Origin: Opacimonas immobilis
GTDB lineage: Bacteria > Pseudomonadota > Gammaproteobacteria > Enterobacterales > Alteromonadaceae
Direction: 5' to 3'
Assembly (NCBI RefSeq): GCF_048282545.1
Contig: NZ_CP182485.1
Span: forward strand, 2,418,001-2,482,000
Length of the DNA stretch: 64,000 bases
The notes beneath the pieces were generated by a model. It was not told the DNA's origin. It made no database searches and saw nothing but the letters and a program-made list of their open reading frames with translations. The translations under genes were made by a program, and so were the position numbers. Positions 45,965-54,739 of the stretch are shown in pieces (the first letter of the stretch is position 1; each line of letters starts with the position of its first letter).

Positions 45965-46065
45965 TGGCGTATTAGACCACTTTTTGTCATTTGAAGCAAT
46001 GATAAAACGACAGTGAAGTATAATATTTTACAAATTGCACTCTCCCTTTGCAGATATGTCAAGGT

Positions 46066-46098
46066 GTTGTAAAATACAACCACAAATAAATCTATAAT
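46066..46098 (+). promoter_or_regulatory. map promoter region with overlapping palindrome
   Basis: TATAAT at 46093-46098 lies 19 bases before the GTG start of map. A GTTGTA-AAA-TACAAC palindrome (46066-46080) occupies the -35 position, which otherwise has no good hexamer. This suggests a regulator-bound promoter. Confidence 0.45.
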
Positions 46099-46117
46099 TA
46101 ACTCATAAGGAACCGCA

Positions 46118-46909
46118 GTGGCTGCGACGATTAAGACACAAGAAGAAATCGAAAAAATGCGCATCGCAGGCAAGTTGGCTGCAGACGTGCTCAATATGAT
46201 TGGTGAGCATGTGGTCAAAGGGGTAACGACAGACGAACTCAACACCCTTTGTCATAATTATATTGTAGACGTACAAGGCGGAATTCCAGCACCATTGAAT
46301 TACGGCCAACCGCCATTCCCTAAGTCAATTTGCACATCCGTTAATCATGTGATTTGTCATGGCATACCGAGTGACAAAAAGCTCAAAGACGGTGATATTG
46401 TCAATATCGACGTAACAGTGATTAAAGATGGTTATCACGGTGATTCTTCTAAAATGTTCGTCGTTGGCAAACCTTCCATATTAGCTGAACGTCTCATTCG
46501 CGTTACGCAAGAATGCCTGTATAAAGGAATTGAAATAGTTAAACCTGGTACAACATTGGGCGACATAGGCCATGTTATCCAACAACATGCTGAAAGCCAT
46601 CATTATTCCATTGTACGAGAGTTTTGTGGACATGGCATCGGTGCGACTTTCCATGAAGACCCTCAGGTAGTACATTACGGCAGACCAGGGACTGGGGAAG
46701 TACTCCAAGAAGGTATGTGTTTTACGATTGAGCCAATGGTCAATGCGGGCAAACGCTACTGCAAGATATTGCCAGATAATTGGACCGTGGTAACCAAAGA
46801 CCGTAGTTTGAGTGCTCAGTGGGAACACACTTTGTTAGTTACCAGCACCGGCGTAGAAATTCTAACTCACCGCGAGGATGAATCCATTCCAAAGATTATC
46901 TCGCATTAA
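46118..46909 (+). CDS. map: Type I methionine aminopeptidase (GTG start)
   Basis: Removes the N-terminal Met from new proteins. The 263-residue product has all five metal ligands: two Asp in DIVNIDVTVIKDGYHGDSSK, His in FCGHGIGATFHEDPQ, Glu in CFTIEPMVNAG, and Glu in SAQWEHTLLVT. The start is GTG with AAGGA six bases upstream. It is divergent from rpsB and followed by glnD 15 bases later, a classic arrangement. Confidence 0.97.
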   Translation: MAATIKTQEEIEKMRIAGKLAADVLNMIGEHVVKGVTTDELNTLCHNYIVDVQGGIPAPLNYGQPPFPKSICTSVNHVICHGIPSDKKLKDGDIVNIDVTVIKDGYHGDSSKMFVVGKPSILAERLIRVTQECLYKGIEIVKPGTTLGDIGHVIQQHAESHHYSIVREFCGHGIGATFHEDPQVVHYGRPGTGEVLQEGMCFTIEPMVNAGKRYCKILPDNWTVVTKDRSLSAQWEHTLLVTSTGVEILTHREDESIPKIISH

Positions 46910-46924
46910 ATCAATGGAATCACC

Positions 46925-49543
46925 ATGCAATTAGTTGAACTAATTCGGCGCATCAATGACGTAAGAACACTGCAAGACGTCTCGATTTTCCGTCAATGCG
47001 TAACAGATTCTTATAAGTGGATTGATAATGAATTTTCGCACTGTGAAATTGATGAAATCATCTTAGGCAGAGCCTACTTCGTCGATGCTTTAGTGCGTCA
47101 AGCTTGGACTCTGCACGGCTTATCTGACATCCCTAACTTATCCCTCGCTGCAGTTGGAGGCTATGGCCGTGGTCAACTTCAACCACATTCTGATATCGAT
47201 TTATTAATTTTGAGCCGACGTTCACTTAAACCTGAAATTGGTGAAAAAATATCTGCATTCATCACCTTACTCTGGGATTGTAAGTTAGACATAGGCCAAT
47301 CTGTCCGCACTATAAAAGATTGTGTCGAACAGGCCAAAAATGACATCACGGTAGCAACCAACCTTGTTGAGGCGCGTTGTTTAATCGGCTGTCAAACGAC
47401 CTTTGATGACATGCTCACTAAGGTCAACAATGACAAAGTATGGAACAGCAAAGCATTTTTTCTGGCTAAGTACGAAGAACAAAAACAACGACATTTCAAG
47501 TTCCACGGTACGGCCTACAATCTCGAACCAAATGTAAAAGAAAACCCTGGCTGTTTAAGAGACATTCAATCTATTGGCTGGGTCGCAAAAAAACATTTCC
47601 AAGAATTTGATGGTTATCAACTGGTTGGCCATGGTTATTTTACCGAGATGGAACATCAAGAGCTGATCGACTGCCGCAGGCAACTATGGCGGATCCGTTG
47701 CGCCCTACATCTAGTGGCGGGGCGTTCCGAAAATCGGTTATTGTTTGATTATCAAAATGATGTGGCACATAAACTAGGCTATCAACAAGAAGATAGTAAA
47801 GCCGTTGAACACATGATGAAAAGCTTTTTTCGCGTGACTCGTCGTGTCAGCGAGCTCAACACTATGCTATTACAGCGCTTCAAAATCGATATTTTGGGCG
47901 CAGACGTTGAGCCAGGTTTAACGATAAATAATAATTTTTATCATAACAATGGACTAATCGTTCCTCAGCATACTGACGTTTTTCAAAGCCCATTAGATAT
48001 CTTGCGCTTTTTGGAAGTCATTGCCCACACCCCAGAAATTACTGGCCTAGACGGTGAGTGTATTAGACAGCTGCGCAACGCTAGACGTAAATTTGCGACG
48101 CAATACTGGGAAGAATACCCAGAATGTCGTGAGCAATTTTTAAAACTCATGCGTACGCCTAACTTTTTTGGCTTAGCATGGGATGTCATGTTTCAATATG
48201 GTATTATGCAATCCTATTTGCCACAGTGGGACGCTATTGTTGGTATGATGCAATTCGACCTGTTTCACGCCTACACTGTAGACGAGCATACGCACCGTTT
48301 GGTCAAGAATCTCTATTTATATACCACTGAAGACAATACTGAATTTCCGCGCTGCAAAAGTATCGTCACTGACTTAGAAAAACCTGAATTATTATATCTC
48401 GCTGGTATTTTTCACGATATTGCAAAAGGAAGAGGTGGTGACCATTCTAAACTCGGCGCACAAGATGTCATCGCATTTGGTGAAAAACACAAACTGACGC
48501 AAGAAGATATCGAGATGATTAGTTGGCTGGTAGACTCACATTTGTTGATGTCTGTAGTGGCTCAACGTCGAGATATTTACGATCCTGAAGTCATTCACGA
48601 CTTTGCTACCGCCGTGAAAACACCTGAACATTTGAATTTATTATATGCACTTACTTTAGCTGATATTCGTGCGACCAATGATAATTTGTGGAACGATTGG
48701 AAATCGTCTTTACTAAAAGAACTATATGTTTTGACCCACAACGCTCTCGCCAATGGTTTACAGTGCAAAGTTTCGCTAAGAGAACGCGCTCAATCTAACC
48801 GCGAGGCTGCTTTACTACTGTTGTTAAATCAGTTTGATAAGACCACAATTGACACCCTCTGGGCTCGCTTTGATGACACGTATTTTACTCGTTATAAGCC
48901 CATTCAAATTGCTTGGCATACCGAACAAGTTTTACACCATGGTTCAGCAGAACAATGGCATATAAGTATGGCAAACCACACGACCAAAGCCGGTACCGAA
49001 TTACTCGTCTACGGTCAAGATCGCCCGGCTGTATTTGCGCAAATCGCATCGGTTCTCGACGCTGCAAACTTATCTATTCTTGACGCTAATATTGCGATTA
49101 CTGATGACGGTTATGTATTTGACAGTATCATCGTCGTTGACGAACAGAACCACAAAATCAGTTCTGAAAAACGCCGCGCAAACTTATGCATGGCAATCGA
49201 GACTCAACTTGAAAAGTCCGAAAACACTCATCGCAATCAGCGCAAACTCTCACGCCAACTCAAACAACTGAATGTACCAACAAAAGTACGGTTTTTTGCG
49301 GCCAAAGACAACGCAACATTAATCGAATTAGAAGCCTTAGATAGCCCTGGATTATTGGCAAAAGTCGGTCATTTATTTGTAGACTTTAATCTGACCTTAA
49401 GACTTGCTAAAATATCTACCATTGGCGAACGCGCGGAAGACGTGTTTATTGTCAGTGATGCCCATGGAAGAGCCCTCAGTACAGAAATTCAACTTGCTTT
49501 GAAGAAGCAAATTATCAAAACCTTAGATCAAGCGGAACACTAA
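46925..49543 (+). CDS. glnD: Bifunctional uridylyltransferase/uridylyl-removing enzyme GlnD
   Basis: Nitrogen sensor that adds or removes UMP on PII proteins in response to glutamine. The 872-residue protein has a nucleotidyltransferase domain (GGYGRGQLQPHSDIDLLILS near 75-95) and a GlnD helical domain. An HD hydrolase domain follows (AGIFHDIAKGRGGDHSKLGA), then two C-terminal ACT domains (ELLVYGQDRPAVFAQIASVL; LIELEALDSPGLLAKVGHLF). Full length, co-oriented with map and dapD. Confidence 0.98.
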   Translation: MQLVELIRRINDVRTLQDVSIFRQCVTDSYKWIDNEFSHCEIDEIILGRAYFVDALVRQAWTLHGLSDIPNLSLAAVGGYGRGQLQPHSDIDLLILSRRSLKPEIGEKISAFITLLWDCKLDIGQSVRTIKDCVEQAKNDITVATNLVEARCLIGCQTTFDDMLTKVNNDKVWNSKAFFLAKYEEQKQRHFKFHGTAYNLEPNVKENPGCLRDIQSIGWVAKKHFQEFDGYQLVGHGYFTEMEHQELIDCRRQLWRIRCALHLVAGRSENRLLFDYQNDVAHKLGYQQEDSKAVEHMMKSFFRVTRRVSELNTMLLQRFKIDILGADVEPGLTINNNFYHNNGLIVPQHTDVFQSPLDILRFLEVIAHTPEITGLDGECIRQLRNARRKFATQYWEEYPECREQFLKLMRTPNFFGLAWDVMFQYGIMQSYLPQWDAIVGMMQFDLFHAYTVDEHTHRLVKNLYLYTTEDNTEFPRCKSIVTDLEKPELLYLAGIFHDIAKGRGGDHSKLGAQDVIAFGEKHKLTQEDIEMISWLVDSHLLMSVVAQRRDIYDPEVIHDFATAVKTPEHLNLLYALTLADIRATNDNLWNDWKSSLLKELYVLTHNALANGLQCKVSLRERAQSNREAALLLLLNQFDKTTIDTLWARFDDTYFTRYKPIQIAWHTEQVLHHGSAEQWHISMANHTTKAGTELLVYGQDRPAVFAQIASVLDAANLSILDANIAITDDGYVFDSIIVVDEQNHKISSEKRRANLCMAIETQLEKSENTHRNQRKLSRQLKQLNVPTKVRFFAAKDNATLIELEALDSPGLLAKVGHLFVDFNLTLRLAKISTIGERAEDVFIVSDAHGRALSTEIQLALKKQIIKTLDQAEH

Positions 49544-49549
49544 TCACTT

Positions 49550-50374
49550 ATGTCACAATTACAAACCACGATTGAAGCGGCTTTCGAGGCGCGAGATAGT
49601 ATTACTCCAAGTACCGTTAGCCAAGAAATCAAAGATGCTGTGAATGAAGCAATTGCCCTTTTGAATTCTGGTGAAGGCCGAGTTGCAGAAAAAGTCGACG
49701 GCGAATGGGTCGTTCATCAATGGCTCAAAAAAGCCGTACTGCTTTATTTTCGTTGTTACAACAATGATGTGATTGACGGCGCTGAAACCAAGTATTTTGA
49801 CAAAGTACCTCTTAAATACAGCAACTATACCGCGGAAGATTTTGCACGTGACGGCGCACGAGTTGTTCCTCCAGCTGCGGTGCGTACTGGAACATTTGTC
49901 GGTAAAAATGCCGTACTAATGCCTTCTTACGTCAACATCGGTGCATATGTCGGTGAAGGTACAATGGTGGATACTTGGGCAACGGTTGGCTCGTGTGCAC
50001 AGATTGGCAAAAACGTTCACTTGTCTGGCGGTGTAGGCATCGGTGGCGTACTTGAGCCACTTCAAGCAAACCCAACGATCATTGAAGACAACTGTTTCAT
50101 CGGCGCTCGCTCTGAAATCGTAGAAGGTGTCATTGTTGAAGAAGGTGCCGTGATTTCCATGGGGGTATACATTGGTCAGAGCACACGTATTTATGACCGT
50201 GAAACAGGTGAGATTCACTATGGTAGAGTACCTGCTGGCTCGGTCGTGGTATCTGGCTCTTTACCAAGTAAATGTGGTACCTACTCACTGTATGCAGCGA
50301 TCATCGTCAAAAAAGTCGATGCCAAAACTCGTGCCAAAGTGGGAATTAACGAGTTGCTTCGCGCTGCGGAATAA
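49550..50374 (+). CDS. dapD: 2,3,4,5-tetrahydropyridine-2,6-dicarboxylate N-succinyltransferase
   Basis: Succinylase-branch enzyme of lysine and diaminopimelate synthesis. The 274-residue product has an N-terminal helical domain and a left-handed beta-helix of hexapeptide repeats (MPSYVNIGAYVGEGTMVDTW; VGIGGVLEPLQANPTIIEDN). It lies six bases after glnD. Confidence 0.98.
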   Translation: MSQLQTTIEAAFEARDSITPSTVSQEIKDAVNEAIALLNSGEGRVAEKVDGEWVVHQWLKKAVLLYFRCYNNDVIDGAETKYFDKVPLKYSNYTAEDFARDGARVVPPAAVRTGTFVGKNAVLMPSYVNIGAYVGEGTMVDTWATVGSCAQIGKNVHLSGGVGIGGVLEPLQANPTIIEDNCFIGARSEIVEGVIVEEGAVISMGVYIGQSTRIYDRETGEIHYGRVPAGSVVVSGSLPSKCGTYSLYAAIIVKKVDAKTRAKVGINELLRAAE

Positions 50375-50394
50375 ACACAGCAACCGAGAAACAG

Positions 50395-50431
50395 AAAAAC
50401 CGATGCTACTTATTTGTACATCGGTTTTTTT
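50395..50431. terminator. Bidirectional terminator between dapD and yqcA
   Basis: AAAAACCGATG (50395-50405) pairs with CATCGGTTTTT (50419-50429), with further pairing inside the loop, and is flanked by A and T runs that serve both strands. It fits the convergent dapD and yqcA. Confidence 0.88.
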
Positions 50432-50446
50432 GTAGTCTAAAACAGC

Positions 50447-50896
50447 TTATGCAGAGAATTGAGTGTTGTGTTGCTTAAGCCAAGCAACAACATCTTCTTC
50501 TGGGGTAAACGTTTCCATTGAATCTAACTCTAACATTGGCGTAATTTCTTCGCCTTGCAGTTGGGCAAATAGCTCAGCAAATTGTTTGCCGGCACCACAG
50601 TAAGATTCACAATAAGAGCTATCACCTAAGGCAGCGATTGCGTATTTTTTGCCTTGTAATGAAGGTAAATCGGCTTGAACATCTGCAAAGAATAACTCTA
50701 AATTCGGTGGTACATCTCCCATACCTGTGGTTGAGGTGATGACCAAAAAGGCTGCATCTTCCTTGAATAAATCAATATCTGGATCGGTATGAACATTAAC
50801 CTGATGCCCTGCCGAGATTAAGAATTGTTCTGCGTGTTCTGCAACATTTTGAGCATTCCCGTATACTGAACCTACAATAATTTCAATTTGTGCCAT
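50447..50896 (-). CDS. yqcA: Flavodoxin YqcA
   Basis: FMN-binding electron carrier, cytoplasmic. The 149-residue product starts with the FMN phosphate loop (EIIVGSVYGNAQNVAEHAEQ), then has the STTGMGDVPPNLELFF and ALGDSSYCESYCGAGKQF loops of short-chain flavodoxins. It overlaps truC by 14 bases; the truC-yqcA pairing is conserved in enterobacteria and separates it from MioC. Confidence 0.9.
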   Translation of the reverse strand: MAQIEIIVGSVYGNAQNVAEHAEQFLISAGHQVNVHTDPDIDLFKEDAAFLVITSTTGMGDVPPNLELFFADVQADLPSLQGKKYAIAALGDSSYCESYCGAGKQFAELFAQLQGEEITPMLELDSMETFTPEEDVVAWLKQHNTQFSA

Positions 50897-51626
50897 GATG
50901 AATCATTTCTCCAACTTCATATATAGTCAATTTGTCCACAACCGCTTTTAAGTCCAATGGCTTTGGCGCAGTAATCGTCAAAGGCGAATCAGTAATTGGG
51001 TGAACAAATTGTAATTCGTGATGATGCAATGCCAAACGATGTAGCCCAAAATGGGCTCGCATAAAGGCATTTTGTTTACCGTCGCCGATCGTCGTGTCAC
51101 CGACAATAGGATGATTTATATGAGCGCAATGACGACGTATTTGATGTTTACGTCCTGTCTTGGGAAAACAACGAATCAGACTAAAACGCGCCTGCTGATA
51201 CCTTCCAACTGGTTGTGGCACAAGATAATGTTGTAAGCACTCCACTCGTGTAAGAGCCTCTTGCGCTGGTTTGTCGGTATGAGCCTGTCTATCTGATATC
51301 TTATCGAGTTTTTCTTTTAACGCATAGTCGATTTCACAATCACTCGCCCATCCACGGACTATTGCTGTATACGCTTTTTGCCAACTGTGTTGTTCAATTT
51401 GCGCACTCAGTAACCGCGCCATGTTAGAACTCAGAGCAAATACCAAGATCCCAGATGTTGGCTTATCGAGTCGATGCACTGGAAACACGTGTTGTCCGAT
51501 TTGATCTCTTACCATCTGCATCGCAAACTCCGTCTCGTGTTTATCAATCGTACTTCGATGAACGAGTAAACCACTGGGTTTGTTTATGGCGACCAAAGCC
51601 TCATCTTGAAAAAGTATATCGAGCAT
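50883..51626 (-). CDS. truC: tRNA pseudouridine(65) synthase TruC
   Basis: RluA-family pseudouridine synthase modifying U65 in tRNAs. From MLDILFQDEALVAINKPSGL (247 residues) it has HRLDKPTSGILVFALSS with the catalytic Asp, and RCFPKTGRKHQIRRHCAHIN. An open frame extends 45 codons further to 51761 but overlaps the divergent gene start and lacks family similarity. Confidence 0.93.
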   Translation of the reverse strand: MLDILFQDEALVAINKPSGLLVHRSTIDKHETEFAMQMVRDQIGQHVFPVHRLDKPTSGILVFALSSNMARLLSAQIEQHSWQKAYTAIVRGWASDCEIDYALKEKLDKISDRQAHTDKPAQEALTRVECLQHYLVPQPVGRYQQARFSLIRCFPKTGRKHQIRRHCAHINHPIVGDTTIGDGKQNAFMRAHFGLHRLALHHHELQFVHPITDSPLTITAPKPLDLKAVVDKLTIYEVGEMIHHGTN

Positions 51627-51687
51627 GAAATTCCAACGGATCTGTTTATAATGTCCACCATCAAAACAAACAGTGTACGTTAAGGCT

Positions 51688-52719
51688 ATGCAAGATACAC
51701 CAGAATCGACTATTAATTCAATCAGTGAGTTTTTACACGCTGCTGGCACACAGTTTCGCATCGTTGATATGGGACGTGGATACCGCGAACTATCCGCTCA
51801 AACATTTGTTGATATCGAGTATCAAAAGCAGCCTGTCCCCTTTCCTAGACAACAGCATATGTGGTTTGGCTGTATTTTTTGGCAGTCTGGCCAGCATTTC
51901 ATTTGGTTCATTAAGCTTCCATTAGATGAGCGAGGTTTGCTAAATCAAGCCGCTCGCAATTCGTTTTTAGAAAAAGTCATCCAAGCGCTTGGCGCACAGT
52001 TACAAAACACGGTCCAACAAAACGGGCAACTTGGTGACAATCCCTTTACCTTTACTCCTAATCAGAAGCAGCTCGCAGATTTTCATGCTTTCGCAAAAAA
52101 AATCTTAATTCAACCCGCCAGTCCTTATTTGGCTCCTTGTATAGATTACATACAATCTCCAAGCACTCAAGATTGGCAGACTCTCCCTGTACAAGGTTTG
52201 GCTGAAATCGCCAGTCGTTGTAATGAAGGCAATATTCAAGTTCATTTACTCAATAATTGGTCAGTGATGCCAAGAGCTGTCACCATATCTTTGCTCGAAA
52301 GTTTTGAACATTATGCGATAAACAAACCATTGGCAGTGCACATCAAAAAAGAAATCGAAGTACTGGTCAAATCGAATCAGATTGATTTTGGTCTTCTTGC
52401 TAGTTATTTACGTGCGTTGAGTCAAGCTGACATTGGCATTCAAACTGAGACTGTACGTTTCATCTGTAATCAAGCCGATGTGCCATCTGAATTATTACTC
52501 GTAATTGCGGCTCGGAACTTTGCAGCACTGCAAGATACGGCTGTATTACATCGTTTTATACCCCATTTGCTGTCGTATGATGATGACTTTGTGATGGGGT
52601 TGTACCAAGATCTAGTGCAGTTACCTCAGACCCGCATGCATTTGTTGTCATTGATTCACGATACCCGGGACACAACCGGTTTATCACAGCGTATCAAACA
52701 GATTACCACCGCGTCATGA
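51688..52719 (+). CDS. DUF3549 family protein
   Basis: Function unknown; a conserved protein of Alteromonadales and relatives. The 343-residue product MQDTPESTINSISEFLHAAG is soluble, with a mixed N-terminal half (MWFGCIFWQSGQHFIWFIKL, suggestive of a beta sheet) and an all-helical C-terminal half resembling a repeat scaffold (residues about 180-343). ATG at 51688 with AAGG upstream is preferred over GTG at 51673. It overlaps the DUF3301 gene by four bases, so the two are probably co-translated. Confidence 0.8.
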   Translation: MQDTPESTINSISEFLHAAGTQFRIVDMGRGYRELSAQTFVDIEYQKQPVPFPRQQHMWFGCIFWQSGQHFIWFIKLPLDERGLLNQAARNSFLEKVIQALGAQLQNTVQQNGQLGDNPFTFTPNQKQLADFHAFAKKILIQPASPYLAPCIDYIQSPSTQDWQTLPVQGLAEIASRCNEGNIQVHLLNNWSVMPRAVTISLLESFEHYAINKPLAVHIKKEIEVLVKSNQIDFGLLASYLRALSQADIGIQTETVRFICNQADVPSELLLVIAARNFAALQDTAVLHRFIPHLLSYDDDFVMGLYQDLVQLPQTRMHLLSLIHDTRDTTGLSQRIKQITTAS

Positions 52720-53015
52720 CACTTTTAGACATATTGGTTTCGGTATCACTCATGTGCCTTGCGATTGGCTTTTGGCGGATCCGAGCTAATGCAGAGATAG
52801 CAAGAACTGTGGCTCAGCAATATTGCAAAAAACACGAACTGATATTTGTCAGTATTCATCGCCATAACATTCATCTGCTAGGTCAGCGCAGCGGTGAAAT
52901 TGATTACCTGATGAGTTTTACTACGGCACCGGATGTGGCTTATGAAGGGGTCATAACCATAAAAAAGCAACGCTTGATACGTATAGATTTACCGGTTTTT
53001 AGAGAGCCAGATTAA
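52716..53015 (+). CDS. DUF3301 family membrane protein
   Basis: Function unknown. The 99-residue product has one N-terminal transmembrane helix (LLDILVSVSLMCLAIGFWRI) followed by a cytoplasmic domain (ARTVAQQYCKKHELIFVSIH; EGVITIKKQRLIRIDLPVF). It is translationally coupled to the DUF3549 gene, and this pair is shared among related genera. Confidence 0.8.
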   Translation: MTLLDILVSVSLMCLAIGFWRIRANAEIARTVAQQYCKKHELIFVSIHRHNIHLLGQRSGEIDYLMSFTTAPDVAYEGVITIKKQRLIRIDLPVFREPD

Positions 53016-53021
53016 TTTAAT

Positions 53022-53382
53022 ACAAAAGAAAAGGCGATAGCCTATTGACTATCGCCTCATTGTTTCGAGCTTCCTTCTCAGCGTTCCATTGCTACAATAA
53101 TCATCCCGATTAACATCCGTATACGCCCCTTTCCTTCTAATCCAACTCATCCTAAGCTGGCCGCGAATCCATCCACGGGTCCCTTTCCATGTCTCCAGTA
53201 CGAAGTTGCACATCCATACTGCAACCTGCTTCCTTCCTGAAGTTATTCCTGTTTGGTTGTTGCCAACCAATGTCCCTTTCCTTTATTCCTGATATCGCTT
53301 GATATCCTATCAAGCTTTGGCAAATGCCATGTCCCTTAACTCAACAATGTCTTCCTGACTGGGTCATTGTTTCCGTGTGACA
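53022..53382 (-). ncRNA. csrB: CsrB/RsmZ-family CsrA-sequestering small RNA
   Basis: A gene-free stretch of about 360 bases reads on the minus strand as a GGA-rich RNA: 23 GGA triplets, about one per 15 bases, many as AGGGAC, CAGGA or AGGAAG, the CsrA-binding core. A Rho-independent terminator ends it, a -35/-10 pair starts it, and a GacA/UvrY-type palindrome lies about 180 bases upstream. Such RNAs titrate the translational repressor CsrA. The short minus-strand ORF inside (53049-53270) has an unnatural composition caused by the GGA repeats. Exact 5' end and which family member (CsrB, CsrC) are inferred. Confidence 0.85.
53033..53056 (-). terminator. Rho-independent terminator of the CsrB-like RNA
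   Basis: GGCGATAG / CTATCGCC, an 8-bp perfect stem with an eight-base loop, followed on the minus strand by TTTTCTTTTGT. It lies just after the convergent DUF3301 gene. Confidence 0.85.
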
Positions 53383-53388
53383 AGGTAA

Positions 53389-53416
53389 ATATTACGCAAC
53401 TAAACCATGATTTCAG
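53389..53416 (-). promoter_or_regulatory. Promoter of the CsrB-like RNA
   Basis: On the minus strand CTGAAA (53411-53416), 16-base spacer, TAATAT (53389-53394), start near 53382. The -35 is poor, as expected for a promoter that depends on an upstream activator. Confidence 0.5.
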
Positions 53417-53553
53417 GAAAATATTTTTTAATTATGCTGTGTATAAACACGATTCTTTTGTTGTTACCTCAACTAAAGTACCGTAATAACAGGGGTTTGG
53501 GATAAACTGTGAGAAGACTGTGGATTAGAATAGCTATCAATGGCTTACATTAT

Positions 53554-53571
53554 TGTAAGATATTTCTTACG
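53554..53571. promoter_or_regulatory. GacA/UvrY (VarA)-type upstream activating palindrome
   Basis: TGTAAG-ATATTT-CTTACG matches the GacA box TGTAAG-N6-CTTACA at 11 of 12 defined bases. A further half-site (CTTACA) lies next to it at 53544-53549. It sits about 180 bases upstream of the CsrB-like RNA start and past the end of the GNAT gene. Confidence 0.78.
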
Positions 53572-53599
53572 GACAAAGTAAGCCATCACCTTGGAAAAG

Positions 53600-54244
53600 C
53601 TAAATCGACTTATACATTATTTGACCCGAAATGTTTTCAGTGGATAATTTTTTGATAAAGGTAAAACCTCCAGAGTTAAAAAACGATAGGCATTTGTCTA
53701 ATGTAACAAACACTCCAACTCCATTTGAACCTTCTGTAGAAGATACAATTTCATTGATACCTGCCAACAAAATATGACCAAGACCTTGATCTTGATGTTG
53801 CGGATGCACCCCGATGAACGAAATCATGTGACAGTCCTGAGTGGGTAATTCAGCCCTCACCAGTTTCTCTTTGTGTAGTAACTGTTGCGTGCCAAGAAAA
53901 CCCGCTGTCATCAACATGCGTAAGCGCCAATGCCAATAACGACCATGACCAAAGTCAGGATTTGGAGTAAGTAAACACGTGACAGCAACTAAAGAACCAT
54001 CCCGGTATACGCCTAACATTGGTTGTTTAGCTTCCCAAAACGCATTGAGTTCTTCGCGGATAGCGCTGCGCAAGCGCATCTCATAGCCCTCCTCCTCTAC
54101 TTTAAAAATCTTGGAGAACAATGGATCATCAAAGTAAGCATTGTACAGAATAGACGCAGCGACCTTTAGGTCAACTGCGCTTAGGTGTTTAATTTCAAAA
54201 TCTATATCGTTTTCTGAATAGTCTACTGCTGCTGAATACTCCAT
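53600..54244 (-). CDS. GNAT-family N-acetyltransferase
   Basis: Acetyl-CoA-dependent acetyltransferase of unknown substrate. The 214-residue product has the acetyl-CoA motif A in FIGVHPQHQDQGLGHILLAG (Q/R-x-x-G-x-G/A form, with QGLG in place of RGxG) and a late strand LDKCLSFFNSGGFTFIKKL typical of the fold. The first 60 residues are acidic and helical. Monocistronic; the CsrB-like RNA promoter region lies just downstream. Confidence 0.8.
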   Translation of the reverse strand: MEYSAAVDYSENDIDFEIKHLSAVDLKVAASILYNAYFDDPLFSKIFKVEEEGYEMRLRSAIREELNAFWEAKQPMLGVYRDGSLVAVTCLLTPNPDFGHGRYWHWRLRMLMTAGFLGTQQLLHKEKLVRAELPTQDCHMISFIGVHPQHQDQGLGHILLAGINEIVSSTEGSNGVGVFVTLDKCLSFFNSGGFTFIKKLSTENISGQIMYKSI

Positions 54245-54355
54245 AAGCGTTTCTCCATAAGCCGTTACGCGAAGCTGTTTGTAAATATTGTGTAAAGATT
54301 TATAGAGCTTTAGTGTGGTAAAGGCAAGTAAAGTTCAATTATTAAACAGAAATAA

Positions 54356-54739
54356 TTAAGGCAGCTGCATCGATTTTAGATAGTCCTGCCCCCAGCCAAT
54401 AAGAGAATTTTCTTTGAAAATCAATGGAGTGCATTCGTCTTTTGTCGTAATGCCGTCTGGCTGTTTTCGCTGAGTTCGATAGTATAAAATTTGATATTGT
54501 TCAGAGCCCTTTAATGATAGCTCATTAAAATCTGCAATCCCCATCTTCTCTGTAATGTCTGCGAATGATATCCCTAATTGGAGAGATTGAATGTGCTGCC
54601 GATTATTTTTTTCGCGAGCTTCCCACTGGCTATGTTGGGTATCCCATTCACTACGATTATCTGGATCAATAGCGATTACGCATCCAGAAAGGGTCAAGAG
54701 TAACGGGAAAGTGAGTGCGATTTTTTTGATAGTGTGCAT
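54356..54739 (-). CDS. DUF3192 family lipoprotein
   Basis: Function unknown. The 127-residue product has a lipoprotein signal peptide with lipobox LSGC (Cys at about residue 20) and a DUF3192 domain (IQSLQLGISFADITEKMGIA, QILYYRTQRKQPDGITTKDE). Asp does not follow the Cys, so Lol export to the outer membrane is expected. It is divergent from the next gene. Confidence 0.78.
   Translation of the reverse strand: MHTIKKIALTFPLLLTLSGCVIAIDPDNRSEWDTQHSQWEAREKNNRQHIQSLQLGISFADITEKMGIADFNELSLKGSEQYQILYYRTQRKQPDGITTKDECTPLIFKENSLIGWGQDYLKSMQLP

Noticed and set aside
53049..53270. A 73-codon minus-strand ORF in the gap after the DUF3301 gene
   Set aside because: Its codons come from a GGA-rich RNA that ends in a terminator; the product has no domain and an odd Trp/Arg/Gly-rich composition. 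Better explained as CsrB-like RNA.
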